From contig OY760938.1 in assembly GCA_963664255.1 (NCBI GenBank), forward strand, positions 2,046,001 to 2,110,000: a stretch of 64,000 nucleotides of DNA. Direction: 5' to 3'. The position numbers were made by a program, and so were the translations under genes. Source of the DNA: G963663775 sp963664255 (GTDB lineage: Bacteria; Bacillota; Clostridia; Oscillospirales; Butyricicoccaceae). How positions within the stretch are numbered: the first letter of the stretch is position 1; each line of letters starts with the position of its first letter. The notes beneath the pieces are model-generated. The model saw only the letters and a program-made list of their open reading frames with translations, made no database searches and was not told where the DNA came from. This document shows, piece by piece, positions 22,116 to 31,601 of this stretch.

Positions 22116-23094
22116 TTTGATTATCAGTCTTTTCGGTGCATTTGATGAAAATATCAAGATGATTGAAAAAGAGCTTGGGGTGTCAGTGGTCAGTCGTGAA
22201 ACCGAGCTCAAGGTGTCGGGCGTAGATGAAGCGGTGGCACTTGCCATGCGCACGATTGACACCCTGCTTGCCATGGCGCGGCAGGGCGAGCCAATCGGTA
22301 TGCAGACGGTGCAATATGTCATTGGACTGGTGCGCGAGGGGCGTGAGGGCGAAGCGCAAACCATGGGGCGCGATGTCGTTTGCATCACCGCAAAGGGCAA
22401 GCCCATCAAAGCCAAAACCGTGGGGCAGAAAAAATATCTGGAAGCCATTCGGAAAAACACCGTCACCATCGGCGTAGGGCCTGCTGGCACAGGCAAGACC
22501 TATTTGGCGGTGGCGGCGGCGGTCGCGGCATTTCGTGACAAGCAGGTCAGCCGTATCATTCTGACCCGCCCCGCGGTGGAAGCAGGTGAGAAACTCGGCT
22601 TTTTGCCCGGCGATTTGCAGAGCAAGGTCGACCCTTATCTGCGACCGCTGTATGATGGATTGTTTGATATGCTGGGCGCGGAAAATTACCAGAAATATCT
22701 GGAACGCGGCGCAATCGAGGTGGCACCGCTCGCGTATATGCGCGGACGTACGTTGGATGATTCCTTCATCATTTTGGACGAAGCGCAGAACACTACACCC
22801 GAGCAGATGAAAATGTTCTTGACACGCATCGGCTTTGGGTCGAAGGCAGTCGTAACGGGTGACGTGACCCAGATTGACCTGCCGGATGGCAAAGCGAGCG
22901 GGCTAAAGGAAGCAGTGCGCGTGCTCGAGCATGTGGAGGACATTGCGCAGTGCTTTCTGACGGATAAAGACGTGGTGCGCCACGAGCTTGTGCAGCGCAT
23001 CGTGCGTGCCTATGCGCAGTATGAGGAAAAGAAGCAGGAGCGCACCAAAAAACCGGTTCGTGCCTATCACAAAACAGGGGGTGCATCGCGGTGA
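22081..23094 (+). CDS. phoH: PhoH family ATPase
   Basis: 337 residues. An N-terminal KH-like segment (about 10-70) precedes the ATPase domain: Walker A GPAGTGKTYLA, RPAVEAGEKLGFLPGD, and Walker B SFIILDEAQNTTPEQMKM. PhoH/YbeZ proteins partner YbeY in rRNA and RNA metabolism, which agrees with ybeY being next. ATG 22081 follows CAGGAG and lies within the end of yqfD. Confidence 0.94.
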   Translation: MTEQTLQIERIDLIISLFGAFDENIKMIEKELGVSVVSRETELKVSGVDEAVALAMRTIDTLLAMARQGEPIGMQTVQYVIGLVREGREGEAQTMGRDVVCITAKGKPIKAKTVGQKKYLEAIRKNTVTIGVGPAGTGKTYLAVAAAVAAFRDKQVSRIILTRPAVEAGEKLGFLPGDLQSKVDPYLRPLYDGLFDMLGAENYQKYLERGAIEVAPLAYMRGRTLDDSFIILDEAQNTTPEQMKMFLTRIGFGSKAVVTGDVTQIDLPDGKASGLKEAVRVLEHVEDIAQCFLTDKDVVRHELVQRIVRAYAQYEEKKQERTKKPVRAYHKTGGASR

Positions 23095-23585
23095 ATGAGC
23101 ATGAAATCAATATCACATCTGAAATACTGTTGCAAAACGAGCAAGAGGTGTTCACCCTGATTGCCGCCTGCGCCAAAGAAACGCTGCGGCAGGAGGGCAT
23201 CGAATTTGATGCACAGATTGATGTGACGATTGTAGATGACGGCGCAATTCGGCAGGTCAATGCAGAGTTTCGCGGCAAGGATGCCGTCACCGATGTGCTG
23301 TCCTTTCCAATGTATGAGTTTGAGAACGGCGAGGCGCAAGAGGAGCTTTACGAGGAGTCCGAGAGCGGCTGCGTGCTGCTGGGCGATATGTTGCTCAACT
23401 ATGCACGTGCTTGCGAGCAAGCAGAGGAATTTGGGCACTCGCCTGCGCGGGAATGCGGCTTTTTAACCGTGCATTCCTGCCTGCATTTGCTCGGCTATGA
23501 CCATGAACGCGGCGAGGAGGAGCAGCAGCTGATGCGCGCGCACGAAGAAGCGGTGCTGACAAAATTGGGGCTAACGCGCGGGTAA
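23091..23585 (+). CDS. ybeY: rRNA maturation endoribonuclease YbeY
   Basis: 164 residues with the zinc site HSCLHLLGYDH (H-x3-H-x5-H) and the conserved RGKDAVTDVLSFP. Acts in 16S rRNA 3' processing and ribosome quality control. GTG 23091 overlaps the phoH stop (GTGA). A roughly 20-residue acidic insert (EDGEAQEELYEESE-like) follows the LSFPM strand. Confidence 0.95.
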   Translation: MNEHEINITSEILLQNEQEVFTLIAACAKETLRQEGIEFDAQIDVTIVDDGAIRQVNAEFRGKDAVTDVLSFPMYEFENGEAQEELYEESESGCVLLGDMLLNYARACEQAEEFGHSPARECGFLTVHSCLHLLGYDHERGEEEQQLMRAHEEAVLTKLGLTRG

Positions 23586-23589
23586 ACAC

Positions 23590-24066
23590 ATGAAAGACAT
23601 CAACAAAGAAATCCGAAAGCTGTCACAAAGCTTTCGCTATGCCATTCGGGGGCTGAATTTGTGCATTCATCACGAGCGCAATTTTCGCATCCACATTTGT
23701 GCGGCGTTATATACGGCGGTATTTGCGTGGATTGTCAATCTATCCTTGACGGAAGAGGCGATTTTGTGCCTGTGCTTTGCGCTGATGATGTGCGCCGAGC
23801 TGCTCAACACCGCGATTGAACGCTGTTGTGACATGGATTGCAGCAGCTACAACGGACACGTGCGCGATGCCAAGGACATTGCCGCGGCGGCAGTGTTTAT
23901 CTGTGCGTTGTTTTGTGTGCTGATTGCCGTGATTTTATTTTTGCGTCCGGAACGGATTTTTGTGCTCTGGGACTTTTTTCGAGCACAGCTGTGGGCATTT
24001 GGAATCCTGCTTTGCAGCATTCCATTAAGTGTGACATTTATTTTTAGACTGTTTCATGAGCAGTGA
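23590..24066 (+). CDS. dgkA: Diacylglycerol/undecaprenol kinase (DgkA family)
   Basis: 158 residues with the family signature AELLNTAIERCCD and DAKDIAAAAV, plus membrane helices. Gram-positive members phosphorylate undecaprenol to recycle the cell-wall lipid carrier. It is longer than the usual 120-130 residues because of an extra C-terminal helix pair (WAFGILLCSIPLSVTFIF). Confidence 0.9.
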   Translation: MKDINKEIRKLSQSFRYAIRGLNLCIHHERNFRIHICAALYTAVFAWIVNLSLTEEAILCLCFALMMCAELLNTAIERCCDMDCSSYNGHVRDAKDIAAAAVFICALFCVLIAVILFLRPERIFVLWDFFRAQLWAFGILLCSIPLSVTFIFRLFHEQ

Positions 24067-24083
24067 AAGGGAATTTGAAGTAT

Positions 24084-24980
24084 ATGAGTGAAATTACAAA
24101 AAGTGTGGTCGTGGCAATGGTGGGACGTCCGAATGTCGGCAAGTCCACACTGACCAATCGTCTGGTGGGCAGAAAGGTTGCCATTGTTTCCAATAAACCG
24201 CAGACCACCCGCACCCGCATCACCGGCATCTGCAATCGGCAGGCGTGCCAGTTTGTCTTTTTGGATACCCCGGGTCTGCACAAGCCGCGTTCTCGTTTGG
24301 GCGATTTTATGGTGAAGGTTGTGCAGGATACAGTGACGGATGTTGATGTGGCGGCACTGCTGGTCGAACCGAATACCGACATTGGACCGAATGAACAAAC
24401 CTTAATCGAAAAAATCAAGCAAAGCGGCATGCCATCGGTTTTGGTCATCAATAAAATTGATACGGTTGCAAAACCAGAGCTATTGGCAGTCATGGCGGCA
24501 TATAGTGCGTTGCATGACTTTGCAGCCATTATTCCCATCAGCGCAAAGGATGGCGATGGCGTGACCGATTTGCTGGATACCTTTGAAAAATTTGCGCTGG
24601 ATGGTCCGCAGCTGTTCCCGGAGGATATGGTATCCGACCAGCCAGAAAAGCAAATGGTTGCTGAAACCATTCGTGAAAAATTGCTGTATTTGCTGCAGCG
24701 CGAAGTGCCGCATGGCGTTGCCGTCGGCATCGACAAAATGGAAACACGAAGCGATGGACTGGTGAGTGTCTATGCCACCATTTTCTGCGAAAAAGCCAGC
24801 CACAAGGGCATTATCATCGGCAAAAATGGCGCAATGCTCAAGCGTGTGGGCGAATTGGCGCGGCAGGACTTGGAACGACAGTTTGATGCCAAGGTGTTTT
24901 TGGAGCTTTGGGTCAAGGTCAAGGAGGATTGGCGCAACAATCAATTCCAAATGCGCAACTTTGGCTATGAAGACCAATAA
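24084..24980 (+). CDS. era: GTPase Era
   Basis: About 298 residues. G1 GRPNVGKSTL, G2 region KPQTTRTRITGI, G3 DTPGLH, G4 NKID, and the C-terminal KH domain with GIIIGKNGAMLKRVG. Binds 16S rRNA near its 3' end in 30S assembly, in keeping with ybeY upstream. ATG 24084 is the family-like start; a GTG at 24063 overlapping the dgkA stop is possible. Confidence 0.96.
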   Translation: MSEITKSVVVAMVGRPNVGKSTLTNRLVGRKVAIVSNKPQTTRTRITGICNRQACQFVFLDTPGLHKPRSRLGDFMVKVVQDTVTDVDVAALLVEPNTDIGPNEQTLIEKIKQSGMPSVLVINKIDTVAKPELLAVMAAYSALHDFAAIIPISAKDGDGVTDLLDTFEKFALDGPQLFPEDMVSDQPEKQMVAETIREKLLYLLQREVPHGVAVGIDKMETRSDGLVSVYATIFCEKASHKGIIIGKNGAMLKRVGELARQDLERQFDAKVFLELWVKVKEDWRNNQFQMRNFGYEDQ

Positions 24981-24995
24981 GCAGGAAGGGACAGT

Positions 24996-25778
24996 ATGCA
25001 GCAGCACAGCACAATACGCGGTCTTGTGATTCGAGAGGTGGATTTCGGCGACCATGACCGCTATATTACCGTGCTCACCGCCGAGGGCATCAAAATCGAG
25101 GTGCTTTGTCGCGGCGTGCGGCGAAAAGGGGCACGCATGGCGAATGCGGTGCGGCTGTTTTGCTATACTGACTTCACACTGTATACATCCAGAAAGCGGT
25201 TTACGCTCAACGATGCCGCGTTGGTGCATAGCTTTTGGGAGCTAACGCAGGACATTGAGCGATATGCCTTGGCGTGTTATTTTGCCGAGCTAGCCGCCCT
25301 TTTGAGCGATGCACATGAGGAGCACGCCGAGATGACCCAGCTGATGCTGTATGCCTTTTGGGCACTTTGCGGCAACAAAAAACCGCTCGCACAAATCAAA
25401 GCCGCGCTGGAGCTGCGGATGCTTGCGCTGTCGGGTTATGCGCCGCAGATAGAGCAGTGCGGTGCGTGTGGAAAAGACATGACAGAGGTTTGCTTTTCCG
25501 TGGCGGAGGGTGTCGCGGCGTGTCAGGATTGTGCCAGACGCATCGGCGGCGATTGGAAACCCATCAGCGGTGGGGTATATGCTGCCATGCGGCATATTCT
25601 GACCTGTGACATTGCGAAGGTCTTTTCGTTTGCGTTGGGGCAGGCATCGGTCAAACAGCTGGCGGTTCTGTGCGAGGTCTACACCCAATACCATGCAGAA
25701 TGGGAATTTGATAGCTTAAAGCTGTATCATTCTTTACAAGAACCCCTGCAAATTACCAAATCAGGAGCAGAAACATGA
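24996..25778 (+). CDS. recO: DNA repair protein RecO
   Basis: 260 residues: N-terminal OB fold (IRGLVIREVDFGDHDRYITVL), helical region and a zinc ribbon-like CGACGKD...CQDC. RecO anneals ssDNA and helps load RecA. RBS GGAAGGG. Stop overlaps the mutS2 start (ATGA). Confidence 0.94.
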   Translation: MQQHSTIRGLVIREVDFGDHDRYITVLTAEGIKIEVLCRGVRRKGARMANAVRLFCYTDFTLYTSRKRFTLNDAALVHSFWELTQDIERYALACYFAELAALLSDAHEEHAEMTQLMLYAFWALCGNKKPLAQIKAALELRMLALSGYAPQIEQCGACGKDMTEVCFSVAEGVAACQDCARRIGGDWKPISGGVYAAMRHILTCDIAKVFSFALGQASVKQLAVLCEVYTQYHAEWEFDSLKLYHSLQEPLQITKSGAET

Positions 25779-28165
25779 ATAAATTGGGAGAAAAATCCTT
25801 AAAAACACTGGAATATTTCACGATATTGGAGATGCTGGAGCAGCACGCTGTGACGGAGCGCGGCAAAACGCAGTGTCGGCAGCTGCGTCCGCTGACTGAC
25901 CCAGAGCAAAGCGTGCTGTGGATGCAGCAAACGACAGACGCCAAAAATCTGATGCAGGTGCATGGCGCACCATCTTTTTCCGGCGTGAAGGATATTTTAA
26001 TGGTGGTATCGCGTACCGAAATTGGCGGCGTGCTCAATCTACGGGAGCTGCTTTCCGTGGCGGCATTGCTGCGCGCTTCCCGCATGGCACAAGGCTATGT
26101 GGCGGAAGTGGAGGAGAAAACGACCGTTTCTCCATACTTTTCGATGCTGACAGGAAACCGCGCCTTGGAAGAGGACATTTCCACCGCGATTGTCAGCGAA
26201 GAGGAAATTGCAGACGGTGCGTCCGCAGAGCTGCTGCGCATTCGCCGTGAACTGCGCCGCACAGCAAGCCGTGTGCGCGAAACCCTGCAAAAATTGATTT
26301 CGGGCGAACGGTCGAAATATTTGCAGGAAACCTTGATTACACAGCGCAATGGGCGGTATGTTGTGCCTGTCAAATCGGAACACCGTGGCGATGTGCCGGG
26401 CATGATTCATGACACCTCATCTTCTGGTGCGACCGTCTTTGTCGAGCCGGCACAGGTGGTGGAAATCAACAACCGCATCAAGCTGCTTGAGGGACAGGAA
26501 GCGCAGGAAATCGAGCGGATTTTGGCGCGGCTTTCGGCAGATGTGCGGGCAGGTGCGGACATCCTTCGCACCGACTATGATATGCTGTGCACGCTGGATT
26601 TTATCTTTGCGCGTGCAAAGCTGTCCTATGCGCTCAATGCTTGCGCACCGATGTTCCAAGCACCCGGAAGCGGTGTGAAATTGGAGCGGGCGCGGCATCC
26701 CCTGCTGGACAGCAAGACCGCCGTGCCGATTGACATCGCCATTGGGCGCAGCTATGACACTTTGGTCATCACAGGTCCGAACACGGGTGGCAAGACGGTT
26801 TCCCTCAAAACCTTGGGGTTGTTATCGCTGATGGCGGCAAGCGGTCTGCACATCTCCGCCAATGAAACGAGTGAAGTCGGCTTGTTTGAAAATGTGTATG
26901 CCGATATTGGCGACGAACAAAGCATTGAGCAGAGCCTGTCCACCTTTTCGGCGCATATGAAGACCATTGTGTCGATTGCCGACTGCTGCGGCAAAGGCGA
27001 TTTGGTGCTGTTCGATGAATTGGGTGCAGGTACAGACCCTGTGGAAGGTGCGGCATTGGCGGTGTCCATCATCGGTTATGCACGGCAAATGGGTGCTTTT
27101 GTTGCGGCAACCACGCACTACTCCGAACTGAAAACCTTTGCGCTGACCACAGATGGGGTCGAAAATGCCTCTTGTGAATTTGACATCAAATCCCTGCGCC
27201 CAACCTATCGTCTGCTAACAGGCATTCCGGGCAAGTCCAATGCCTTTGCCATTGCGGGCAGACTGGGGTTGCAGCCGACCATCATTGAGCGGGCAAAGGA
27301 GCAGGTTTCGACCGAAAATGCCCGCTTTGAGGATGTCATTGCACAGCTGGAAAAAGAACGCCGCAGCCTTGAAAAATACAAAGCGGAAGCAGAGCAGCTG
27401 CGGCGCACCGCACAGTCGGAGAAAGACAAGGTTGTCAGCCTGAAGGATAAAACCGAGGACCAGGCAGACCGCCTGCTGCAGCGGGCGCGCGACCAAGCAG
27501 ATGCCATTTTGAAAGATGCACGTATGACGGCAGAAACGGTCTTTGAGGAGCTAAACACCTTAAAGAAGAAAACCGAAGAAAATCAGGCGGATGAAAATCT
27601 GTCAGCGGCGCGTGCGGTCTTGCGCGGCATCATCCAAGAAACCGAAACCAAGCACCGCAAACAAAAGCAGAAGCGCACGGTTGCACCTGAGGAGCAGGAA
27701 GAATTGCAGCAGGGGGACGAAGTGCAGCTGCTGAACGTGTCGAATATTACCGCAACCGTGCTGACCGCACCCGATAAGGACGGCAGCATGCAGGTGCAGG
27801 CAGGCATCATGAAGCTGACGGTGAAGCAAAATGAGGTGCGCAAGGTCAAAGCAGCGGCAAAGCCAAAGGCGAAGCCTGCACGTACGCCATCAAGTGGCGG
27901 CAAAGAGCTGCGCCTTGCGGCGGCACCAAGCGAAGTCGATGTACGTGGAATGACGGCAGATGAAGCCATTTTGGAGGTTGACCAGTTCCTCTCCGGTGCG
28001 CTGATGTCCGGTTTGCCGAGCGTACGCATCATCCACGGCAAGGGAACGGGCGTTCTGCGCACTGAGATTCAGCAGCATTTGAAGCGTCATAAACGCATCA
28101 AAACCGTACGAAACGGTTTGTATGGTGAGGGCGAAATGGGCGTAACTGTGGTGGAATTTCGTTGA
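25775..28165 (+). CDS. mutS2: Endonuclease MutS2
   Basis: 796 residues. MutS core and ATPase with Walker A TGPNTGGKTVSLKT (about 333-346) and Walker B LVLFDELGAGTDPVEG, a coiled coil at about 515-620, and a C-terminal Smr nuclease domain from about 720 with VDVRGMTADEA and IIHGKGTGVLR. Suppresses homologous recombination and acts on collided ribosomes in studied species. Last gene of the operon; overlaps recO by 4 bp. Confidence 0.96.
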   Translation: MNKLGEKSLKTLEYFTILEMLEQHAVTERGKTQCRQLRPLTDPEQSVLWMQQTTDAKNLMQVHGAPSFSGVKDILMVVSRTEIGGVLNLRELLSVAALLRASRMAQGYVAEVEEKTTVSPYFSMLTGNRALEEDISTAIVSEEEIADGASAELLRIRRELRRTASRVRETLQKLISGERSKYLQETLITQRNGRYVVPVKSEHRGDVPGMIHDTSSSGATVFVEPAQVVEINNRIKLLEGQEAQEIERILARLSADVRAGADILRTDYDMLCTLDFIFARAKLSYALNACAPMFQAPGSGVKLERARHPLLDSKTAVPIDIAIGRSYDTLVITGPNTGGKTVSLKTLGLLSLMAASGLHISANETSEVGLFENVYADIGDEQSIEQSLSTFSAHMKTIVSIADCCGKGDLVLFDELGAGTDPVEGAALAVSIIGYARQMGAFVAATTHYSELKTFALTTDGVENASCEFDIKSLRPTYRLLTGIPGKSNAFAIAGRLGLQPTIIERAKEQVSTENARFEDVIAQLEKERRSLEKYKAEAEQLRRTAQSEKDKVVSLKDKTEDQADRLLQRARDQADAILKDARMTAETVFEELNTLKKKTEENQADENLSAARAVLRGIIQETETKHRKQKQKRTVAPEEQEELQQGDEVQLLNVSNITATVLTAPDKDGSMQVQAGIMKLTVKQNEVRKVKAAAKPKAKPARTPSSGGKELRLAAAPSEVDVRGMTADEAILEVDQFLSGALMSGLPSVRIIHGKGTGVLRTEIQQHLKRHKRIKTVRNGLYGEGEMGVTVVEFR

Positions 28166-28259
28166 AAAGAGTATTGCCGAAAAGGCAAAATACGGGAAAA
28201 ACCGCTGAATAGACAAAAGTCATGGGTCGGAAGACCACATAGATTATGTGAAAAGCCTA

Positions 28260-28288
28260 TTGACGAACTGTAAAAAACAAGGTATCCT
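28260..28288 (+). promoter_or_regulatory. Promoter of the HPr-like gene
   Basis: TTGACG (28260-28265), 17 bp, TATCCT (28283-28288), 43 bp before the start codon. The preceding 90 bp after mutS2 show no strong terminator. Confidence 0.55.
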
Positions 28289-28330
28289 ATATTTATAAGT
28301 ATAAGAAGTGTTATTAGGAGCGATGCGCAT

Positions 28331-28594
28331 ATGTTTTCTAAGGAAGTAGTGGTCACGAATCAGGTAGGTCTGTATGCAAGACCTGCAACCTTTTTTATCC
28401 AGAAAGCAAACGAGTTCAAGAGCACCATTCTGGTTGAGAAGGAAGAGCGTCGTGTTAATGCAAAAAGCCTGTTGGGCATTTTATCCCTTGGCATTACAAA
28501 GGGCACCACAATCACACTGATTGCAGACGGTTCTGATGAAGAAGATGCAGTCAATGCACTGGTGGAACTGATTACATCGAACTTTACAGACTAA
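28331..28594 (+). CDS. HPr/Crh-like phosphocarrier protein with Tyr15 in place of His15
   Basis: 87 residues, normal HPr length and fold pattern. The region that should hold the PEP-accepting His reads NQVGLYARPAT, so residue 15 is Tyr. The regulatory Ser46 loop (VNAKSLLGILSLG) is intact. Without His15 it cannot carry phosphate in the PTS, but HPr kinase could still phosphorylate Ser46, as with Bacillus Crh (Gln15). It is therefore best read as a Crh-type regulator in carbon control, not as ptsH. It has its own promoter and a terminator behind it. Confidence 0.88.
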   Translation: MFSKEVVVTNQVGLYARPATFFIQKANEFKSTILVEKEERRVNAKSLLGILSLGITKGTTITLIADGSDEEDAVNALVELITSNFTD

Positions 28595-28608
28595 GTCTGT
28601 GGTTTGCG

Positions 28609-28648
28609 TACGACAAAAAGCACCGCCGCGGCGGTGCTTTTTGTCGTA
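28609..28648. terminator. Perfect 40-bp palindrome acting as bidirectional terminator
   Basis: Bases 28609-28628 (TACGACAAAAAGCACCGCCG) are the exact reverse complement of 28629-28648. The GC-rich core is flanked by AAAAA and TTTTT inside the stem, giving T-runs on either strand. It separates the HPr-like gene from uvrC. Confidence 0.75.
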
Positions 28649-28691
28649 TCAACTTGGTGTTTGTGCCGTGGAAAAAAACAGGAGGAGCAAC

Positions 28692-30545
28692 GTGCCAAGC
28701 TATGAAGAACTGAAAGACCGTGTGCACAGCCTGCCGCGTGCACCGGGTGTTTATATCATGAAAAATGCGGCGGCGCAAGTGATTTATGTGGGCAAAGCCA
28801 AAGCATTGCGCAATCGTGTAACCAATTATTTTCAAAATCCTGCGGGAATGACCCCCAAAACACGCCGTATGGTGAGTCAAATCCACGACTTTGATATTAT
28901 CGTGACGGAGTCGGAATTTGAAGCGTTGGTGCTCGAAAATTCCTTGATAAAAAAATATAAGCCGAAATACAACATCCTGCTCAAGGATGACAAAGGCTAT
29001 CCATATGTGCGCATTAATACGGCAAAGCCCTATCCCGAATTTTCCATCGTATCCAAGCCAGAATCCGATGCCGCGCGCTATTTTGGGCCATATACCAGCC
29101 GCCGCGCGGCACGCTATGCCATTGATACGATTGCGGAAACGCTGCATTTGAAAACCTGTCGGCGCGTGTTTCCGCGTGACATCGGCAAGGAGCGCCCGTG
29201 CCTGAACCGCCATTTGGGGCGCTGCGTTGCGCCATGCACGGGTGAGGTTTCCAGAGAGGACTATGCGGCACTGATTACGCAGGCGATTTCACTGCTGGAC
29301 GGCAACTTTAAGGGGTTGGCACGGATTGTTGAGGCGGATATGCAGGAAGCTGCTGAAAATCTCCAGTTTGAGCGGGCGGCAATGCTGCGGGACAGGCTGC
29401 GTGCGGTACAGTCGCTTGGAGAACGGCAAAAGGTGGTAGCCGGCGGATTTGCGGAGCTGGATGTGCTGGCGTTTGTGCAGGGACAGACCCGCGGCTGTGT
29501 GGTGGTGCTGCATTATTTGCACGGCAGCCTGCAGGATAAGGAATACACCATCATTGACGGTGTGACGCAGGCGGATGCAGGCGAGGTGCTGGGTGATTAT
29601 CTCAAGCAGTATTATGCATTGCGGCAGGTCGCCCCAAAGACCGTGCTGCTGAGTGCAGAAATCGATGAAATGGAAGCAGTCGCCGAGTTTTTAGGCTCGC
29701 TGAATGGACGAAAAACCGAGGTGGCAGTGCCACAGCGCGGCAAGCGGCATGATTTGGTACGGCTTGCCCAAACCAATGCGGCAGAAGAGATTGCACGCGT
29801 GGAAACAGGGCAGGAGCGGCGGCTCAAATCGCTGGAACTGCTGCAAAGTATGACGGATATGCCGACGATGCCCGTGCTTTTGGAAGCCTATGATATTTCC
29901 AACTTTTCAGGTGAAGGCACGGTAGGTTCTATGATTGTGTTTGAGAATGCCCAACCGAAAAAAAGCCGCTATCGCCGCTTTCAAATCGCTTGCACCGCAC
30001 AGGGACAGGACGATTACAGCGCGATGCGAGAGATGCTGACCCGCAGAATGCAGCGATATGCAGACGGGGATGAGAAGTTTATGCCCTTGCCCGATGCGTT
30101 CTTGATTGACGGTGGTTTGGGGCATGTTCGCATTGCACAAGAGGTGATGGATGCGTTTGGCGTTGCCGTACCATGCTTTGGCATGGTAAAGAATGAACAT
30201 CACCGTACACGCGGTTTAATGGCACCGGATGGGCGGGAGTTTGGGATTTCCACCGTGCCTGCGGTGTTCGCCCTCATCGGGCGAATGCAGGAGGAAGTCC
30301 ACCGCTTTGCCATTACGTACAACCGCACACTGACAGGAAAGAATGTGCGTGGGTCTTCTCTTGACAAAATCGAAGGCATCGGTGCAAAACGGCGCAATGC
30401 GCTGCTCAAACACTTTAAAAGTATAGAAAATATCAAAACCGCCAGCATCGAGCAGCTGCAATTAGTATTGCCGCAGAATGCGGCGCAGGCGGTATATGCG
30501 CATTTTCATGCGGACATACAGACAGAGGAGGAACCAACGAAATGA
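28692..30545 (+). CDS. uvrC: Excinuclease ABC subunit C
   Basis: 617 residues. GIY-YIG nuclease domain at the N-terminus (PGVYIMKNAAAQVIYVGKAK), Cys-containing middle, UVR motif near 205-240, RNase H-like C-nuclease (EAYDISNFSGEGTVGSMIV, DAFLIDGGLGHV) and C-terminal helix-hairpin-helix (LDKIEGIGAKRRNALLKHF). Makes both incisions in nucleotide excision repair. GTG 28692 is chosen for GGAGGAG 5 bases upstream; the frame is open to 28599, but that part crosses the terminator. It overlaps rsmD by 4 bp. Confidence 0.96.
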   Translation: MPSYEELKDRVHSLPRAPGVYIMKNAAAQVIYVGKAKALRNRVTNYFQNPAGMTPKTRRMVSQIHDFDIIVTESEFEALVLENSLIKKYKPKYNILLKDDKGYPYVRINTAKPYPEFSIVSKPESDAARYFGPYTSRRAARYAIDTIAETLHLKTCRRVFPRDIGKERPCLNRHLGRCVAPCTGEVSREDYAALITQAISLLDGNFKGLARIVEADMQEAAENLQFERAAMLRDRLRAVQSLGERQKVVAGGFAELDVLAFVQGQTRGCVVVLHYLHGSLQDKEYTIIDGVTQADAGEVLGDYLKQYYALRQVAPKTVLLSAEIDEMEAVAEFLGSLNGRKTEVAVPQRGKRHDLVRLAQTNAAEEIARVETGQERRLKSLELLQSMTDMPTMPVLLEAYDISNFSGEGTVGSMIVFENAQPKKSRYRRFQIACTAQGQDDYSAMREMLTRRMQRYADGDEKFMPLPDAFLIDGGLGHVRIAQEVMDAFGVAVPCFGMVKNEHHRTRGLMAPDGREFGISTVPAVFALIGRMQEEVHRFAITYNRTLTGKNVRGSSLDKIEGIGAKRRNALLKHFKSIENIKTASIEQLQLVLPQNAAQAVYAHFHADIQTEEEPTK

Positions 30546-31087
30546 GAGTGATTTCCGGCACCGCACGGGGCAAGGTTTTGCAGGCTGTTCCGGGGCAAGG
30601 CACCCGACCGACCACAGCTCGCGTCAAGGAATCGGTTTTTAATATCATCCAGATGCAGGTGCGCGGAGCGCAGGTGCTGGATTTGTTCGCAGGAACAGGA
30701 CAGATGGGCATTGAGGCACTGTCACGCGGGGCGGCATATGCCGATTTTGTGGAGCAGGACAAAACTGCGCTGCAGGTGGTGCGCAAAAATATCAGCTCTG
30801 CCAGAGTGGAGGAGCGCGCACAGGTGTACGCCTGCGCCGCACTGACCTATCTGCAAAAAGCTAAGCCACAGAGTAAGGATGTGATTTTCTTAGACCCGCC
30901 TTATGGTGGAAAAGTGCTGGAGGAGATACTTTTTGCCATACAAAGGTTTGACATTTTGCAAGCGAATGGTATAATAATATGCGAAAGTGCAGTGGATGAT
31001 GTGTGGAAAACACCGTTTGCAGTCAAACGGGAGTATCGGTATGGCACAATCAAAATTACGGTTTTATGCAAGGAAGAATCCGAATAA
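30542..31087 (+). CDS. rsmD: 16S rRNA (guanine966-N2)-methyltransferase RsmD
   Basis: 181 residues: MRVISGTARGK start, RPTTARVKESVFNI, the SAM-binding VLDLFAGTGQMGIEAL and catalytic FLDPPYGG. The next gene, coaD, follows by 22 bp, the usual rsmD-coaD pair. Confidence 0.95.
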   Translation: MRVISGTARGKVLQAVPGQGTRPTTARVKESVFNIIQMQVRGAQVLDLFAGTGQMGIEALSRGAAYADFVEQDKTALQVVRKNISSARVEERAQVYACAALTYLQKAKPQSKDVIFLDPPYGGKVLEEILFAIQRFDILQANGIIICESAVDDVWKTPFAVKREYRYGTIKITVLCKEESE

Positions 31088-31109
31088 AACCAAAAACAGA
31101 GGATTTTTT

Positions 31110-31601
31110 ATGAAAATAGCAATCTATCCGGGGTCGTTTGATCCGGTGACATTGGGGCATATGGATATTATTGAGCGTGCGTGTAAGCAGTTTGACCAGC
31201 TGGTGGTGGCAGTGATGCACAACGGCAACAAAAAGCCGATGTTCAGCTGCGAAGAACGCATTGCCATGCTGCGAAAAACGACAGCGCATTTGCCGAACAT
31301 TGAAGTGGATGGATTCGGCGGATTGCTTGCAGAATATGTTGCAAAACGCGGTGCGTGCAGCATCGTAAAAGGGTTGCGTGCCATGTCGGATTTTGAGTAT
31401 GAATTCCAGATGGCACTCGCCAATCGGCAGATGAATCCAACGGTGGATACGATGTTTTTGATGACAAGTGCACAATATATGTTTTTAAGCTCGTCGATGG
31501 TCAAGGATATTGCAAGCCATGGCGGTGCGGTGGATGGATTTGTGCCGGCGGTGATTCAAGATGAGATTTTGAAACGTATGAGAAGGGATGGCTGTGTGTG
31601 A
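31110..31601 (+). CDS. coaD: Phosphopantetheine adenylyltransferase
   Basis: 163 residues. YPGSFDPVTLGHMDII holds the nucleotidyltransferase HxGH-type motif (here LGHMD), with VKGLRAMSDFEYEFQMA and the C-terminal FLSSSMVKDIASHGG. Transfers AMP to 4'-phosphopantetheine in CoA synthesis. ATG 31110 is the family start. Stop overlaps the next start (GTGA). Confidence 0.96.
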   Translation: MKIAIYPGSFDPVTLGHMDIIERACKQFDQLVVAVMHNGNKKPMFSCEERIAMLRKTTAHLPNIEVDGFGGLLAEYVAKRGACSIVKGLRAMSDFEYEFQMALANRQMNPTVDTMFLMTSAQYMFLSSSMVKDIASHGGAVDGFVPAVIQDEILKRMRRDGCV

